Source: Microbacterium sp. SORGH_AS_0888 (GTDB taxonomy: Bacteria; Actinomycetota; Actinomycetes; Actinomycetales; Microbacteriaceae). From it: a stretch of 64,000 nucleotides of DNA. A model generated the notes under the pieces. It was not told the DNA's origin. It did no database searches and saw nothing but the letters and a program-made list of their open reading frames with translations. A program made the translations under genes and the position numbers. The stretch covers positions 3,286,001-3,350,000 of the forward strand of contig NZ_JAUTAZ010000001.1 in the NCBI RefSeq assembly GCF_030818905.1, written 5' to 3'. Position 1 is the stretch's first letter; each line of letters opens with the position of its first letter. This document shows, piece by piece, positions 54,808 through 63,097 of the stretch.

Positions 54808-56541
54808 ATGGCACAGAACATCGCGGAACTGTTCGTCGACACCCTCGTCCGCGCCGGGGTCACCCGCGTCTGGGGACTGCCGGGCGACTCGCTCAACGCG
54901 TTCACCGATGCGCTTCGCCGGGACGGTCGCCTTCGCTGGCTCCACATGCGGCACGAGGAGGCGGCGGCGTTCGCGGCGGGGGCCGAGTCCGAGATCACGG
55001 GCGAGTTGGCCGTCGTCGCGGGAAGCTGCGGGCCGGGCAACCTCCACTTCATCAACGGGCTCTTCGACGCGCAGCGCTCCCGGGTGCCGGTGCTGGCGAT
55101 CGCCTCCCACATCCCCTCCGCCGAGATCGGCAGCGGATACTTCCAGGAGACGCATCCGCAGGAGCTGTTCCGCGAGTGCAGCGTCTACGCGGAGCTGGTG
55201 GGCGACCCGAGCCAGCTGCCCTGGGTGCTGGAGACCGCGATGCGCACGGCGGTCGAGAAGCGCGGGGTGGCCGTCGTCGTGGTTCCGGGCGACGTGTTCT
55301 TCCAGAAGGCGCCCTCCCGGCGCGCCTCGGCGCCCATCCGTGCGGCCTCGCCGGTTATCGTCCCCGGTGAGGCCGAGCTGCGCGAGGCCGCGCGCGTGCT
55401 GGGGGAGGCGAAGAAGGTCACGATCCTCGCGGGCGCCGGCGTCGCCGGCGCGCACGCCGAGGTCATGGCGCTCGCCGAGCGGCTGCAGGCCCCGATCGTC
55501 CATGCCTTCCGCGGCAAGGAGCACATCGAGTACGACAACCCCTACGACGTGGGGATGACGGGGCTGCTCGGCTTCGCATCGGGGTACCGGGCCATGGAGC
55601 GGTGCGACGCACTGCTGATGCTCGGCACCGACTTCCCGTACCGCCAGTTCTACCCGGAGAAGGCGACGATCGTGCAGGTCGACGTCCGCGGCGAGCAGCT
55701 GGGACGGCGTACCCCGATCGACCTCGGACTCGTGGGGGATGTCGGGGCCACCGCATCCGCCTTGCTCCCGCTCCTGCCGGAGGGTCGCGACCCCGGCCAC
55801 CTGCGGGATGCGCTGAAGCACTATGAGAAGACGCGGTCGGAGCTCGACGGGCTCGCCGATGACGACGGCCGCACACCGATCCACCCGCAGTACGTGGCCC
55901 GGCTCGTGGACGAGCTGGCGGATCAGGACGCCGTCTTCACGGTGGATGTCGGCACGCCGGTCGTGTGGGCGGCACGCTATCTGCGCATGACCGCCGGGCG
56001 CCGGCTGCTCGGCTCGTTCACGCACGGGTCGATGGCGAACGCCATGCCCCAGGCGCTCGGCGCGCAGGCCGTCGACCGTGAGCGCCAGGTCATCGCGCTC
56101 GCCGGCGATGGGGGCCTGTCGATGCTGCTCGGCGACCTGCTCTCGATCCGGCAGAACGACCTGCCCGTGAAGATCGTCGTGTTCAACAACTCGGCGCTGG
56201 GGTTCGTGGAGGTCGAGATGAAAGCGGCGGGGATCGTGAACTTCGGCACCGGGCTCGACAACCCGAGCTTCGCCGACATCGCGACGGCTGTCGGAATCAC
56301 CGGCATCCGTGTCGAGAAGGGAGCAGACCTCGAGCCGGCTCTTCGTCGGGCACTCGCCGATCCCGGGGCCGTGCTCGTCGACGTCGTCGTGGCACGGGAG
56401 GAGTTGTCGATCCCACCATCGATCTCCGTCGAGCAGGCCAAGGGCTTCGGGCTGTGGGCGTTGCGGACGGTCATGTCCGGCCGCGGCGACGAGCTGCTCG
56501 ACCTCGCCGACACGAACGTGTGGCGACGGCTGTTCGGGTGA
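54808..56541 (+). CDS. poxB: Pyruvate dehydrogenase (quinone) / pyruvate oxidase
   Basis: PoxB oxidises pyruvate to acetate and CO2 and passes electrons to the quinone pool. The 577-residue enzyme has the three-domain ThDP/FAD layout: the glutamate in RHEEAAAFAAG (about 49-53), the central FAD-side domain, and the ThDP motif GDGGLSMLLGDLLSIRQNDLPVKIVVFNNSALGF (G-D-G to N-N, about 433-466). The C-terminal helix region for membrane contact is short. TAGCCT (54796-54801) is seven bases before the ATG. Confidence 0.93.
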   Translation: MAQNIAELFVDTLVRAGVTRVWGLPGDSLNAFTDALRRDGRLRWLHMRHEEAAAFAAGAESEITGELAVVAGSCGPGNLHFINGLFDAQRSRVPVLAIASHIPSAEIGSGYFQETHPQELFRECSVYAELVGDPSQLPWVLETAMRTAVEKRGVAVVVVPGDVFFQKAPSRRASAPIRAASPVIVPGEAELREAARVLGEAKKVTILAGAGVAGAHAEVMALAERLQAPIVHAFRGKEHIEYDNPYDVGMTGLLGFASGYRAMERCDALLMLGTDFPYRQFYPEKATIVQVDVRGEQLGRRTPIDLGLVGDVGATASALLPLLPEGRDPGHLRDALKHYEKTRSELDGLADDDGRTPIHPQYVARLVDELADQDAVFTVDVGTPVVWAARYLRMTAGRRLLGSFTHGSMANAMPQALGAQAVDRERQVIALAGDGGLSMLLGDLLSIRQNDLPVKIVVFNNSALGFVEVEMKAAGIVNFGTGLDNPSFADIATAVGITGIRVEKGADLEPALRRALADPGAVLVDVVVAREELSIPPSISVEQAKGFGLWALRTVMSGRGDELLDLADTNVWRRLFG

Positions 56542-56621
56542 GGGGCTGTGGACAAGACGGCGGGTTCTCGGCGCGGCCCGGCTAGGCTGAGCGTCCCGAT
56601 GTCTCGACGAGTGAGGGCGAT

Positions 56622-56939
56622 ATGCAGTTGGGTGCACCGCGGCAGACCACCGTTGATGAGCGTGGTGTCATCGTGCCGCCCGTGCTCTACCTTCCCCTCG
56701 TCGACAATCCACTCTCCGAGGGCCAGATGGCGGTGGTCCGCAGGATGGCCGACGGCCGTCAGGGGCTGCTCGCCTACACCGCGCTGGACCGGCTCGCCGC
56801 GAACTGCGGCATGAACCAGCCGTGGATGCTCCTGATGACCTCCGAGCTCGGTCGAATCAAGGAGGAGCAGCCGTTCGACGTCGTGGCGTTCGACATCGAC
56901 GTGCCGCCCGCCATGGTCGAGAACGGGCGGCTGGCATGA
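56622..56939 (+). CDS. SAV_915-like (SseB-type) small protein
   Basis: The 105-residue product reads VVDERGVIVPPVLYLPLVDNP-type start, VVRRMADGRQGLLAYTALDRL in the middle and FDVVAFDIDVPPAMVENGRL near the end, the pattern of a small actinobacterial family related to SseB N-terminal domains. Such genes often lie beside WXG100/type VII genes, as here. Its ATG is about 34 bases after a TAGGCT -10. The stop overlaps the next start (ATGA). Confidence 0.62.
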   Translation: MQLGAPRQTTVDERGVIVPPVLYLPLVDNPLSEGQMAVVRRMADGRQGLLAYTALDRLAANCGMNQPWMLLMTSELGRIKEEQPFDVVAFDIDVPPAMVENGRLA

Positions 56940-57232
56940 GCGATCCGATCTACGTCGACCGCGACAACATCCGCCGTCGTATGGGTGACGTCTCGGCGCT
57001 CGCGCGCGAGATCGAGACCGCGATGGGCGGCATGCCGCCGGCCGCGGACGGCGGGGCCGCCTCCGCACTCCTCGGCTTCATCGCGGCGGGGGGCTCGGAG
57101 GCGGCGAACGAGTACGCCGGGGCGGTGCAGCTGATCGGTGCGATCACGGACGATGTCATGCGAGACAACGAGGCCACCGAGAGTGAGATGACGGCGGAGC
57201 TCACGCAGCTCGAGCAGGAGCTCGATCACTGA
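56936..57232 (+). CDS. WXG100-like type VII secretion-associated protein
   Basis: The 98-residue product is helical throughout, with DPIYVDRDNIRRRMGDV at the start, a GGMPPAADGGAASALL turn and a helical end rich in Glu. Length and position beside a larger WXG-type protein fit an ESX-like chaperone or partner, though no clear W-x-G is present. It overlaps the upstream stop and the downstream start. Confidence 0.58.
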   Translation: MSDPIYVDRDNIRRRMGDVSALAREIETAMGGMPPAADGGAASALLGFIAAGGSEAANEYAGAVQLIGAITDDVMRDNEATESEMTAELTQLEQELDH

Positions 57233-58408
57233 TGTCCATCGAGGTGCGGATGCCGGGCTCGCCCGCCAGTGTGCGGGCCGTGGCCGACTGGCTCGATCGG
57301 GTGCGCGGCCGGGTTCGCCGACACGGATGTCGACTTCGCGGCGTTCTGGGGAGACTCGAACTACTACTGGACCGGCGAAGCGGCGACCGCCTGGCGCGGT
57401 GCTGTCGGGACCGTGAGGAGCAGAGCGCTCGGCGTGCACGGCTTCCTGTCGGACGCCGTCGATGTGTTCCGTGCGTATGCGAACCGCCTCGAGCGTGCGC
57501 AGGAGGACTACGCGACGCTGCTGTCGCAGGCGAAGGCGGTCGGGTTGACCGCTGTCGGCGTCACCGTCTTCCCGCCGACGACGAGCCTCGACTACTGCCC
57601 GGCGGACACGGCTCCGGCGGCCGACCAGCGCGAGTATCAGCGCTATCTCGATCTCCTGGCGAGCTACAACGACCTCGGCGAGCAGCTCGGCCGGATCATG
57701 GGCGAGCTCGATTCCTGGGTGGGGGAGCACATCGTCCCGCTCGTCGCGCGCGTGAAGGACCTCCAGCAGCTCTCGGGCACGGTGGGCTCGCTCCTCGAGC
57801 TCGGCAACGACAAGGTCGCGAGCGGAGTGCTCGACGGGTACGAGGCGTTCCTGGACGAGAAGCTCGGCCAGTGGCGCGAGGCGCACGACGCGCTGCAGGA
57901 GTCGGCCGACACGTTCCGGAACCAGCTGCGCTCGGGCAACCCGGCGCTGCGGGCCGCTGCGGAGGCCGCCGATCCCCATGCGATGCGACAGGGCGTCCAA
58001 GAGCTCGCCGAGCAGATCGGCCACGTCTCGAAGTACTCGAAGGTCATCCCCGTCGCTGGCACGGTCCTGGAGGTCGTGACGCTCGCCTCGGACGTCGCCC
58101 AGGGCGGATCGTTGACCTCGGGCGTCGCCGACATCCTGGGCGGTGCTGCCGGCGGCGCAGCCGGCGCCGCGGCGGGCGGCGGCATCGCCGTGGCCGTGGG
58201 CAGCAACCCCATCGGCTGGGTCGTCGGCGGGACCGTCGTCGGCGGGTTGGCCGTTGCCGCCGGTGCGCGCTGGCTGTGGGAGGCCGCCGTCCCGCTCGAC
58301 GTGCGTGAGAGCATCGACGACTTCTTCGTCGGCTCACCGCCGCGTCTCGAGGGGTATGCGCCCGTCCCCCGACCGACGCCGGGCCCCGTCCCGTCACCGG
58401 CGGGCTGA
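57232..58408 (+). pseudogene. Frameshifted WXG-type effector-like protein
   Basis: The first about 24 codons after ATG 57232 (MSIEVRMPGSPASVRAVADW and on) are in one frame; the coding signal then moves by +1 between about 57300 and 57315 and continues as FADTDVDFAAFWGDSNYYWT to the stop at 58408. The rest has a W-x-G turn (YYWTGEAATAW), long helices, and a Gly-rich hydrophobic part (GGAAGGAAGAAAGGG, about residue 305) typical of secreted or membrane-inserting proteins. It is a broken gene or a case of frameshifting. An ORF starting at GTG 57269 in the second frame exists, but its start reads as an off-frame peptide. Confidence 0.7.
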
Positions 58409-58412
58409 CGAC

Positions 58413-59189
58413 ATGTCGTGGCAGAGGATGTCGCCGCAGGTGCGGGAGACGGGTGTCGAGGTCGTGCCGGTGTTCCCGAAGGGGCGCGCCCCCCGCGGGC
58501 TCGCGTGGGCCATCGTCGCGTTCGCGCTCCTCCCCGCGCTCCTGGCGCTCGTGGACGGCCGAATCGGGTTCCGGCTGCTGATGGGCTCGCTCGCGCTCGT
58601 GTGTCTCACCGTCGGCGTCGGGGTGCTCGTGATGTTCGGAGCCGTCGGGCAGGGGAGCGTGCGCGTGCGTCCGGGAGGGGCCAGCCTGCGATTCGGGCCG
58701 CCCCTCGCGGCCACCCTGCCGGTCGTCGTGATGGCGTTCAGTCTGCTGCTTCCGGCGATCGCGCAGCTGGCGATCGACACGGCGGGGCTTCCGACGATGG
58801 CGATGACCGCGGTCTTCTCCCGTGCGCCCTATGTGCTCGGCATCCTCGGCGTGGCGATCCTGGTCGTACAGGCCTGGCGGATGCGGGTGCCCGCGGGGTT
58901 GGAGCTGACGCCCGAGGGTCTGCGCGGCATCCGAGGTGCGGGCGTGGTCGCGTGGACATGGGAGGAGCTCGTCGAGGCGAAGGTCGTCGCCGCGCCCGCC
59001 GCCAAGCTCTGTCTCGTGCCCAAGGGCGGCGCGCCGGTGATGGCTCAGGCGATGCTGCTCGGGTCGGATCCGAATCAGGTCGCCGCGATCGTCCGGTACT
59101 TCCTGCGCACCCCCTCGGAACGTGCCGTGCTCCTCGAGGGCGGCGAGGCGGCGGTGCGGCGTGCCGAGGCGGGGCTGCGCGTGCGGTGA
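58413..59189 (+). CDS. Predicted membrane protein of the WXG-like cassette
   Basis: The 258-residue product has four predicted helices (about residues 28-47, 53-75, 97-120 and 135-155) and a C-terminal soluble part (LELTPEGLRGIRGAGVVAWTW onwards) that looks like a small PH-like domain. The ATG lies four bases after the upstream stop, so it is part of the same transcript as the effector-like gene. I do not recognise a named family. Confidence 0.65.
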   Translation: MSWQRMSPQVRETGVEVVPVFPKGRAPRGLAWAIVAFALLPALLALVDGRIGFRLLMGSLALVCLTVGVGVLVMFGAVGQGSVRVRPGGASLRFGPPLAATLPVVVMAFSLLLPAIAQLAIDTAGLPTMAMTAVFSRAPYVLGILGVAILVVQAWRMRVPAGLELTPEGLRGIRGAGVVAWTWEELVEAKVVAAPAAKLCLVPKGGAPVMAQAMLLGSDPNQVAAIVRYFLRTPSERAVLLEGGEAAVRRAEAGLRVR

Positions 59190-59227
59190 CCCGGCTGCCC
59201 GGGGTTCTCGGCTGAGCCCGATCGCGC

Positions 59228-59275
59228 GTTCGTGCGTGAGGGCCTTCGTGCGTGAGGGCCTTCGTGCGTGAGGGC
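59228..59275. repeat. Three tandem copies of a 16-bp unit
   Basis: GTTCGTGCGTGAGGGC (59228-59243) is followed by two copies of CTTCGTGCGTGAGGGC (59244-59259 and 59260-59275). It lies just after the membrane protein gene, in a 376-base stretch without genes. Confidence 0.9.
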
Positions 59276-59287
59276 CGACCGAACGGC

Positions 59288-59530
59288 GGGGATCGTGCGC
59301 GGCACGCCGGGTGTCGGTTTCGTGGTGCGGCGTGTCGGTGGTGATTTCCGCGGGAGCGGGCGTGGTGCGCGGCGCGCGGTGTGTGGGTTTCGTGGTGCGG
59401 CGTGTCGGTGGTGATCTCCGCGGGAGCGGGCGTGGTGCGCGGCGCGCGGTGTGTGGGTTTCGTGGTGCGGCGTGTCGGTGGTGATCTCCGCGGGAGCGGG
59501 CGTGGTGCGCGGCGCGCCGGGTGTCGGCAT
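59288..59530. repeat. Tandem repeat of a 70-bp unit, about 3.4 copies
   Basis: A 70-base unit (containing TTTCGTGGTGCGGCGTGTCG) repeats from 59311, 59381 and 59451, with the partial fourth copy ending near 59530. The second and third copies are almost identical and the first differs at several bases, so the array grew by recent duplication. Each unit has complementary CACGCCG/CGGCGTG parts. A related single unit occurs at 22630-22697. No gene is seen here. Confidence 0.9.
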
Positions 59531-59565
59531 CCGGGATGCGGACGGTCCGCGGATAACGTGGCAGG

Positions 59566-60777
59566 GTGACGGAGTTCGCTGGGCATCGGCCGGGGGAGCC
59601 TGCTTATCGCCGGTTGATCGCCGGACTGTTCTTCGCCGGAGTGGCGACGTTCGCTCAGCTGTACTCGCCGCAGGCGGTTCTGCCCTTCCTCGCCGCCGAC
59701 CTGGGTGTCTCGCCGGCGACGGCTGCGCTCGCCGTGTCGGCGGCGACTCTCGGTCTCGCGCTCGCGGTGATCCCTTGGTCGATGGTCGCCGACCGTCGCG
59801 GGCGCAGGCCCACCATGGCCATCGGCGTGGTCGCGGCGACCGCTATCGGTCTGCTCGCGCCGCTCGCCCCGACGATGGAGCTGTTCCTGATCGCGCGGCT
59901 CGTCGAAGGAGCCGCACTCGGAGCCGTTCCCGCCGTAGCGCTGGCGTATCTGAGCGAGGAGGTCCATGCCGGTCACGCCGCCCGTGCCGCCGGGAGCTAC
60001 ATCGCCGGCACCACGGTGGGCGGTCTCGCCGGGCGCCTGATATCGGGGCCCTTCGGGGAGGCGGGGCACTGGCGGCTGGGTGTGTTCATCGTCGCGGCGG
60101 TGTGCGCGGCCAGCGCCGTGCTGTTCCTGTGGCTGGCTCCGCGCGCGAGGGGGTTCGCCGCATCCCCCGTTCGTGTGGGAACCGTGCTGCGGCGACTCGC
60201 GACGAACCTGCGCTCGCGGGTCCAGCTCGCCCTCTACGCGCAGGCATTCCTGCTGATGGGCGCCTTCGTCGCGGTGTACAACTACGTCGGGTTCCTGCTG
60301 GCGGCGCCGCCGTACCTCGTGCCGCAGTGGACCGTGAGCCTGCTGTTCCTCGCGTACCTGGCGGGCACCGTCTCATCGCCGCGAGCCGGCGCGCTCGCCG
60401 GGCGCTTCGGACGTCTGCCCGTGCTCCTGGGCTCCGCGGGAGTCATGGCCGGGGGAGCGCTGCTCCTGCTCGTGCCCTCTGTCGGGGCGGTCGTCGCCGG
60501 GCTCGTGATCTTCACCGCCGGATTCTTCGCCGCCCACGCGGTTGCGTCCGGGTGGACGCCCGCATCCGCCCCCGCCGGCAGTGCCGCGCAGGCCTCGTCG
60601 CTGTACTACCTCGCCTACTACGCCGGTTCGAGTGCGCTGGGCTGGGCGTTGGGGTTGGTCTTCGCCGGGGTCGGATGGGTGGGGGTCGCGGGCGTGGTCG
60701 TCCTTCTGTGCGCGATCGCGGCCGCCTGGGCGCAGCGGGTGCTTCGTGATCCGGCTGCCCGCAGCGGCACGGACTGA
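59566..60777 (+). CDS. MFS transporter (YnfM/YgaY-like)
   Basis: The 403-residue product has twelve predicted helices. The first half has the MFS motif A-like VADRRGRRPTMAIG between helices 2 and 3 (about 85-98), and the second half GALAGRFGRLPVLLG. It resembles drug or sugar-efflux MFS proteins of the YnfM type. TAACGT (59554-59559) lies seven bases before the GTG. The preceding repeat array might affect its promoter. Substrate unknown. Confidence 0.86.
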   Translation: MTEFAGHRPGEPAYRRLIAGLFFAGVATFAQLYSPQAVLPFLAADLGVSPATAALAVSAATLGLALAVIPWSMVADRRGRRPTMAIGVVAATAIGLLAPLAPTMELFLIARLVEGAALGAVPAVALAYLSEEVHAGHAARAAGSYIAGTTVGGLAGRLISGPFGEAGHWRLGVFIVAAVCAASAVLFLWLAPRARGFAASPVRVGTVLRRLATNLRSRVQLALYAQAFLLMGAFVAVYNYVGFLLAAPPYLVPQWTVSLLFLAYLAGTVSSPRAGALAGRFGRLPVLLGSAGVMAGGALLLLVPSVGAVVAGLVIFTAGFFAAHAVASGWTPASAPAGSAAQASSLYYLAYYAGSSALGWALGLVFAGVGWVGVAGVVVLLCAIAAAWAQRVLRDPAARSGTD

Positions 60778-60815
60778 CGCTTGCCGTCGACCGGGTCGTG
60801 CGTCACGCTGGGGAG

Positions 60816-61517
60816 ATGCAGTTCGCCGGGATCACACCTCCCGATGCGCCGGATCCGCGTGTCGAGCTGGCACAACGTGTTCGGGACATGCCCTTCACCG
60901 TGATGGGACTGGTGCCTCAGCCCACGCTGGAGGATGTCGGCGATCTGTCTCTCATGGAGGGAACCGACGGGCATCGGCGCCAGCAGGCCGAGGTCGGCGT
61001 GAGCTACACGCTCTGGCGCAATCCCGACGACCACGACGATCCGGGCAACCTCGCCGAGCTCGACGAGGTGACGCGCGCCTCGCTCGAGATCGATCCGCCG
61101 TGGCCCAGACCCTCGTGGATTCTCGACTCCGTGAAGCGCCTGCGGTACCGCCGGCTTCCCGAGGCGGTACGGACGTCGTGGAGCTCGGAGTCGTACGCCG
61201 AGACCACCCTGGCGGCACGGCTCGTGCAGCATGTGAACCACATCCTGGTGAATCACTTCCGCACGGAGCTCGGGCTCGCCCCCGGACCCACGTTCGACGG
61301 GCCATGGCGGGCGCGGCAGTCGTCGGTGAACCGGCGCGCGACGCTCGAGGTCGACGGGGTCGCGCGGCCGGCAGCGGAGATCGACACGGACCCGTTCGTG
61401 TACGGGGTCGGCGTGCAGCTGAGCGAGGATGTCGTGGTGACCGTCGCGATCGCGCGTTCGGAGCTGCCGTTCGTCCGCCTCGCCCTCGCGCCGCGCGGGA
61501 TGCTCCAGCCCGGCTAG
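60816..61517 (+). CDS. Hypothetical protein
   Basis: The 233-residue product has no membrane helix or signal. It contains YTLWRNPDDHDDPGNLAELDE and RLVQHVNHILVNHFRTELG, with a C-terminal beta-rich part (VTVAIARSELPFVRLAL). No family is recognised. CACGCT (60804-60809) seven bases before ATG 60816 suits the -10 geometry seen elsewhere here; an in-frame GTG at 60798 would add six residues. Confidence 0.68.
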   Translation: MQFAGITPPDAPDPRVELAQRVRDMPFTVMGLVPQPTLEDVGDLSLMEGTDGHRRQQAEVGVSYTLWRNPDDHDDPGNLAELDEVTRASLEIDPPWPRPSWILDSVKRLRYRRLPEAVRTSWSSESYAETTLAARLVQHVNHILVNHFRTELGLAPGPTFDGPWRARQSSVNRRATLEVDGVARPAAEIDTDPFVYGVGVQLSEDVVVTVAIARSELPFVRLALAPRGMLQPG

Positions 61518-61530
61518 ACTCGTCGAGCCA

Positions 61531-61602
61531 GCCTCTGTAGCTCAATGGAAGAGCAGTTCCGTCCTAAGGAAACGGTTGGGGGTTCGAGTCCCTCCAGGGG
61601 CA
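61531..61602 (+). tRNA. tRNA-Arg (anticodon CCU)
   Basis: The 72-base gene folds with acceptor GCCTCTG/CAGGGGC, D arm GCTC...GAGC, anticodon stem GTTCC/GGAAA (one G-A mismatch) with loop GTCCTAA, and T arm GGGGG-TTCGAGT-CCCTC. The anticodon CCT reads AGG (arginine). Discriminator A is followed by an encoded CCA to 61605. It lies at the left edge of the mobile region, a common insertion place. Confidence 0.95.
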
Positions 61603-61629
61603 CCAAATGTTCGTCTTTAGAACCCTTTG

Positions 61630-61660
61630 AGGCCGAGAACCCCGTGTTCTCGGCCTTTTT
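61630..61660 (+). terminator. Intrinsic terminator after tRNA-Arg
   Basis: GGCCGAGAAC (61631-61640) pairs with GTTCTCGGCC (61646-61655) around CCCGT and is followed by five Ts (61656-61660). It ends the tRNA transcript. Confidence 0.93.
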
Positions 61661-61733
61661 GCTTCCTGTGGACTCTTCGCCTTCTGCACGTGGGGTGGTG
61701 AATGAAGCGCCCTGGGTCTGATGGAGACTCGCG

Positions 61734-62573
61734 CTATTTGATTCCCACCAGCTGATCGCGGCGGGCTTGGTCAGCATAGAACGCCTGCTCGAACTCGACG
61801 GGCGGGATGTCGCCGAGGTAGCCGTGGAGGCGTTGAGTGTTGTGCCAGTGCACCCACCCGAGGGTCGCGAGCTCGAGGTCCTCGACCGTCTTCCAGGGCC
61901 CGGATCGGGCGGGTCCGCGGACGAGTTCAGTCTTGTAGTAGCCGTTCACGGTCTCTGCCAGGGCGTTGTCATAGCTGTCGCCGACGGTCCCGATCGACGG
62001 GGTGGCCCCGATGTCCGCGAGGCGTTCGCCGTAGCGGATCGACGTGAATTGACTGCCCGCATCGGAATGACAGCGCAGGTCGTGGTGGCGGGCGCCGCGG
62101 GACCACCGGGCCATCTCGATCGCGTCGAGGACCATGTCGGTGCGCATGTGCGACGCGACCCGCCATCCCACGATCATCCGGCTGAACGCGTCGATGATGA
62201 AGCAGACGTAGGCGACACCGGCCCAGGTCGGTACGAACGTGAGGTCCGTCACCCAGAGCCGGTTCGGGGCAGTCGCGGTGAACTCCCGCTTCACCAGATC
62301 CGGGTGACGCGCAGCGGCAGGATCAGGGCATGTTGTCTTGACCCGCTTCGACCGTCTCGCGCCCTCGATCCCCGCAGCGCGCATCAACCGACCCGTCTGG
62401 TCTCGACCGATGTCGATCCCGTCGCGGCGGGCCGCCTTCCAGAGCTTGCGGACCCCGTAGACGCAGTAGTTCTCCGTCCACAGCCGCACCAGCTCCGGCA
62501 TCACGACCGCGTCGTTCACCGCTCGCGCCGACGGCGCCCGATCACGGGCGGCGTAGTACGTGCTCGGAGCCAC
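61734..62573 (-). CDS. IS3 transposase OrfB (DDE catalytic domain)
   Basis: The catalytic part holds the DDE triad: WVTDLTFVPTWAG (first Asp), CHSDAGSQFTS (second Asp) and YDNALAETVNGYYKTEL (Glu). An HTH_21-like region with YGVRKLWKAARRDGI precedes it. The frame continues upstream of the GTG at 62573 (FVDANKDDIVEGRPLGVEPI) to about 62650, where it meets OrfA in the -1 frame, so the active product is probably an OrfAB fusion made by frameshifting. Confidence 0.92.
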   Translation of the reverse strand: MAPSTYYAARDRAPSARAVNDAVVMPELVRLWTENYCVYGVRKLWKAARRDGIDIGRDQTGRLMRAAGIEGARRSKRVKTTCPDPAAARHPDLVKREFTATAPNRLWVTDLTFVPTWAGVAYVCFIIDAFSRMIVGWRVASHMRTDMVLDAIEMARWSRGARHHDLRCHSDAGSQFTSIRYGERLADIGATPSIGTVGDSYDNALAETVNGYYKTELVRGPARSGPWKTVEDLELATLGWVHWHNTQRLHGYLGDIPPVEFEQAFYADQARRDQLVGIK

Positions 62574-62653
62574 CTGCAGCAGTGCGCAGATGGGCTCGAC
62601 TCCGAGCGGGCGCCCCTCGACGATGTCGTCCTTGTTCGCGTCGACGAACGCGA

Positions 62654-62998
62654 CTACTTCCGGTGTTGGCGGTCGAGCTCCGCCCCGAAGAAACTCGCCG
62701 CACGCTTGAGGATCTCGTTGGCGCGACGCAACTCCCGGACTTCTTGCTCCAACTCCCGCACCCGAGCCGCCTCACTGCTGCTCACCCCGGGCACAACACC
62801 GTCATCGATATCGGCCTGCTTCACCCAAGTCCGCACCGACTCGACCCCGTAACCCAGCTGCGACGCAACCCGCTGCACCGTCCCATGCTCGGTACCTAAC
62901 TCGGACCGCAAAGTCCTGACCATCCGCACCGCGGCAGCCTTCTCCTCGGGCGAGTAGCGACGCGTCGTCGGCTTCCCGATCGCCTGTTCCTTCGGCAT
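62654..62998 (-). CDS. IS3 transposase OrfA (helix-turn-helix)
   Basis: The 114-residue product has a homeodomain-like HTH (YSPEEKAAAVRMVRTL, GTVQRVASQLGYGVESVRTW) followed by a leucine-zipper-like helix (ARVRELEQEVRELRRANEI) and ends in FFGAELDRQHRK. It binds the IS ends and, with OrfB, forms the transposase. The ATG at 62998 is 54 bases inside the right end. Confidence 0.92.
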   Translation of the reverse strand: MPKEQAIGKPTTRRYSPEEKAAAVRMVRTLRSELGTEHGTVQRVASQLGYGVESVRTWVKQADIDDGVVPGVSSSEAARVRELEQEVRELRRANEILKRAASFFGAELDRQHRK

Positions 62999-63097
62999 AA
63001 CTCCATCCTCGTTTCCAAGGTCAGGAGCCTCCAACAAACCCAGGGCACTTCAATCGCGAAGATCAACGCCACGAAGGGCAAGTAGTCTCGCGGGGAG

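Larger units (their letters stand above)
61703..63052 (-). mobile_element. Complete IS3-family insertion sequence
   Basis: The element is 1350 bp. Its ends are inverted repeats: left TGAAGCGCCCTGGGTCTGAT (61703-61722) and right, read inward, TGAAGTGCCCTGGGTTTGTT (63052 to 63033), with further matching bases. Two overlapping transposase frames lie inside. Both frames look intact. The three bases outside each end (GAA and ATC) do not match, so no target duplication is seen. Confidence 0.93.

Noticed and set aside
57269..58408. The effector-like gene as an intact frame starting at GTG 57269
   Set aside because: The first 15 residues read from that GTG are off-frame relative to the coupled start at 57232, and the natural start and the conserved N terminus lie in the other frame.
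59228..59530. Tandem repeats considered as a CRISPR array
   Set aside because: Units abut directly with no unique spacers, and no cas gene is in the window.
61531..61605. tRNA-Arg considered as the attachment site of an integrated element
   Set aside because: No repeat of the tRNA 3' end was found within the window and no tyrosine integrase is present. An element ending beyond the window cannot be excluded.
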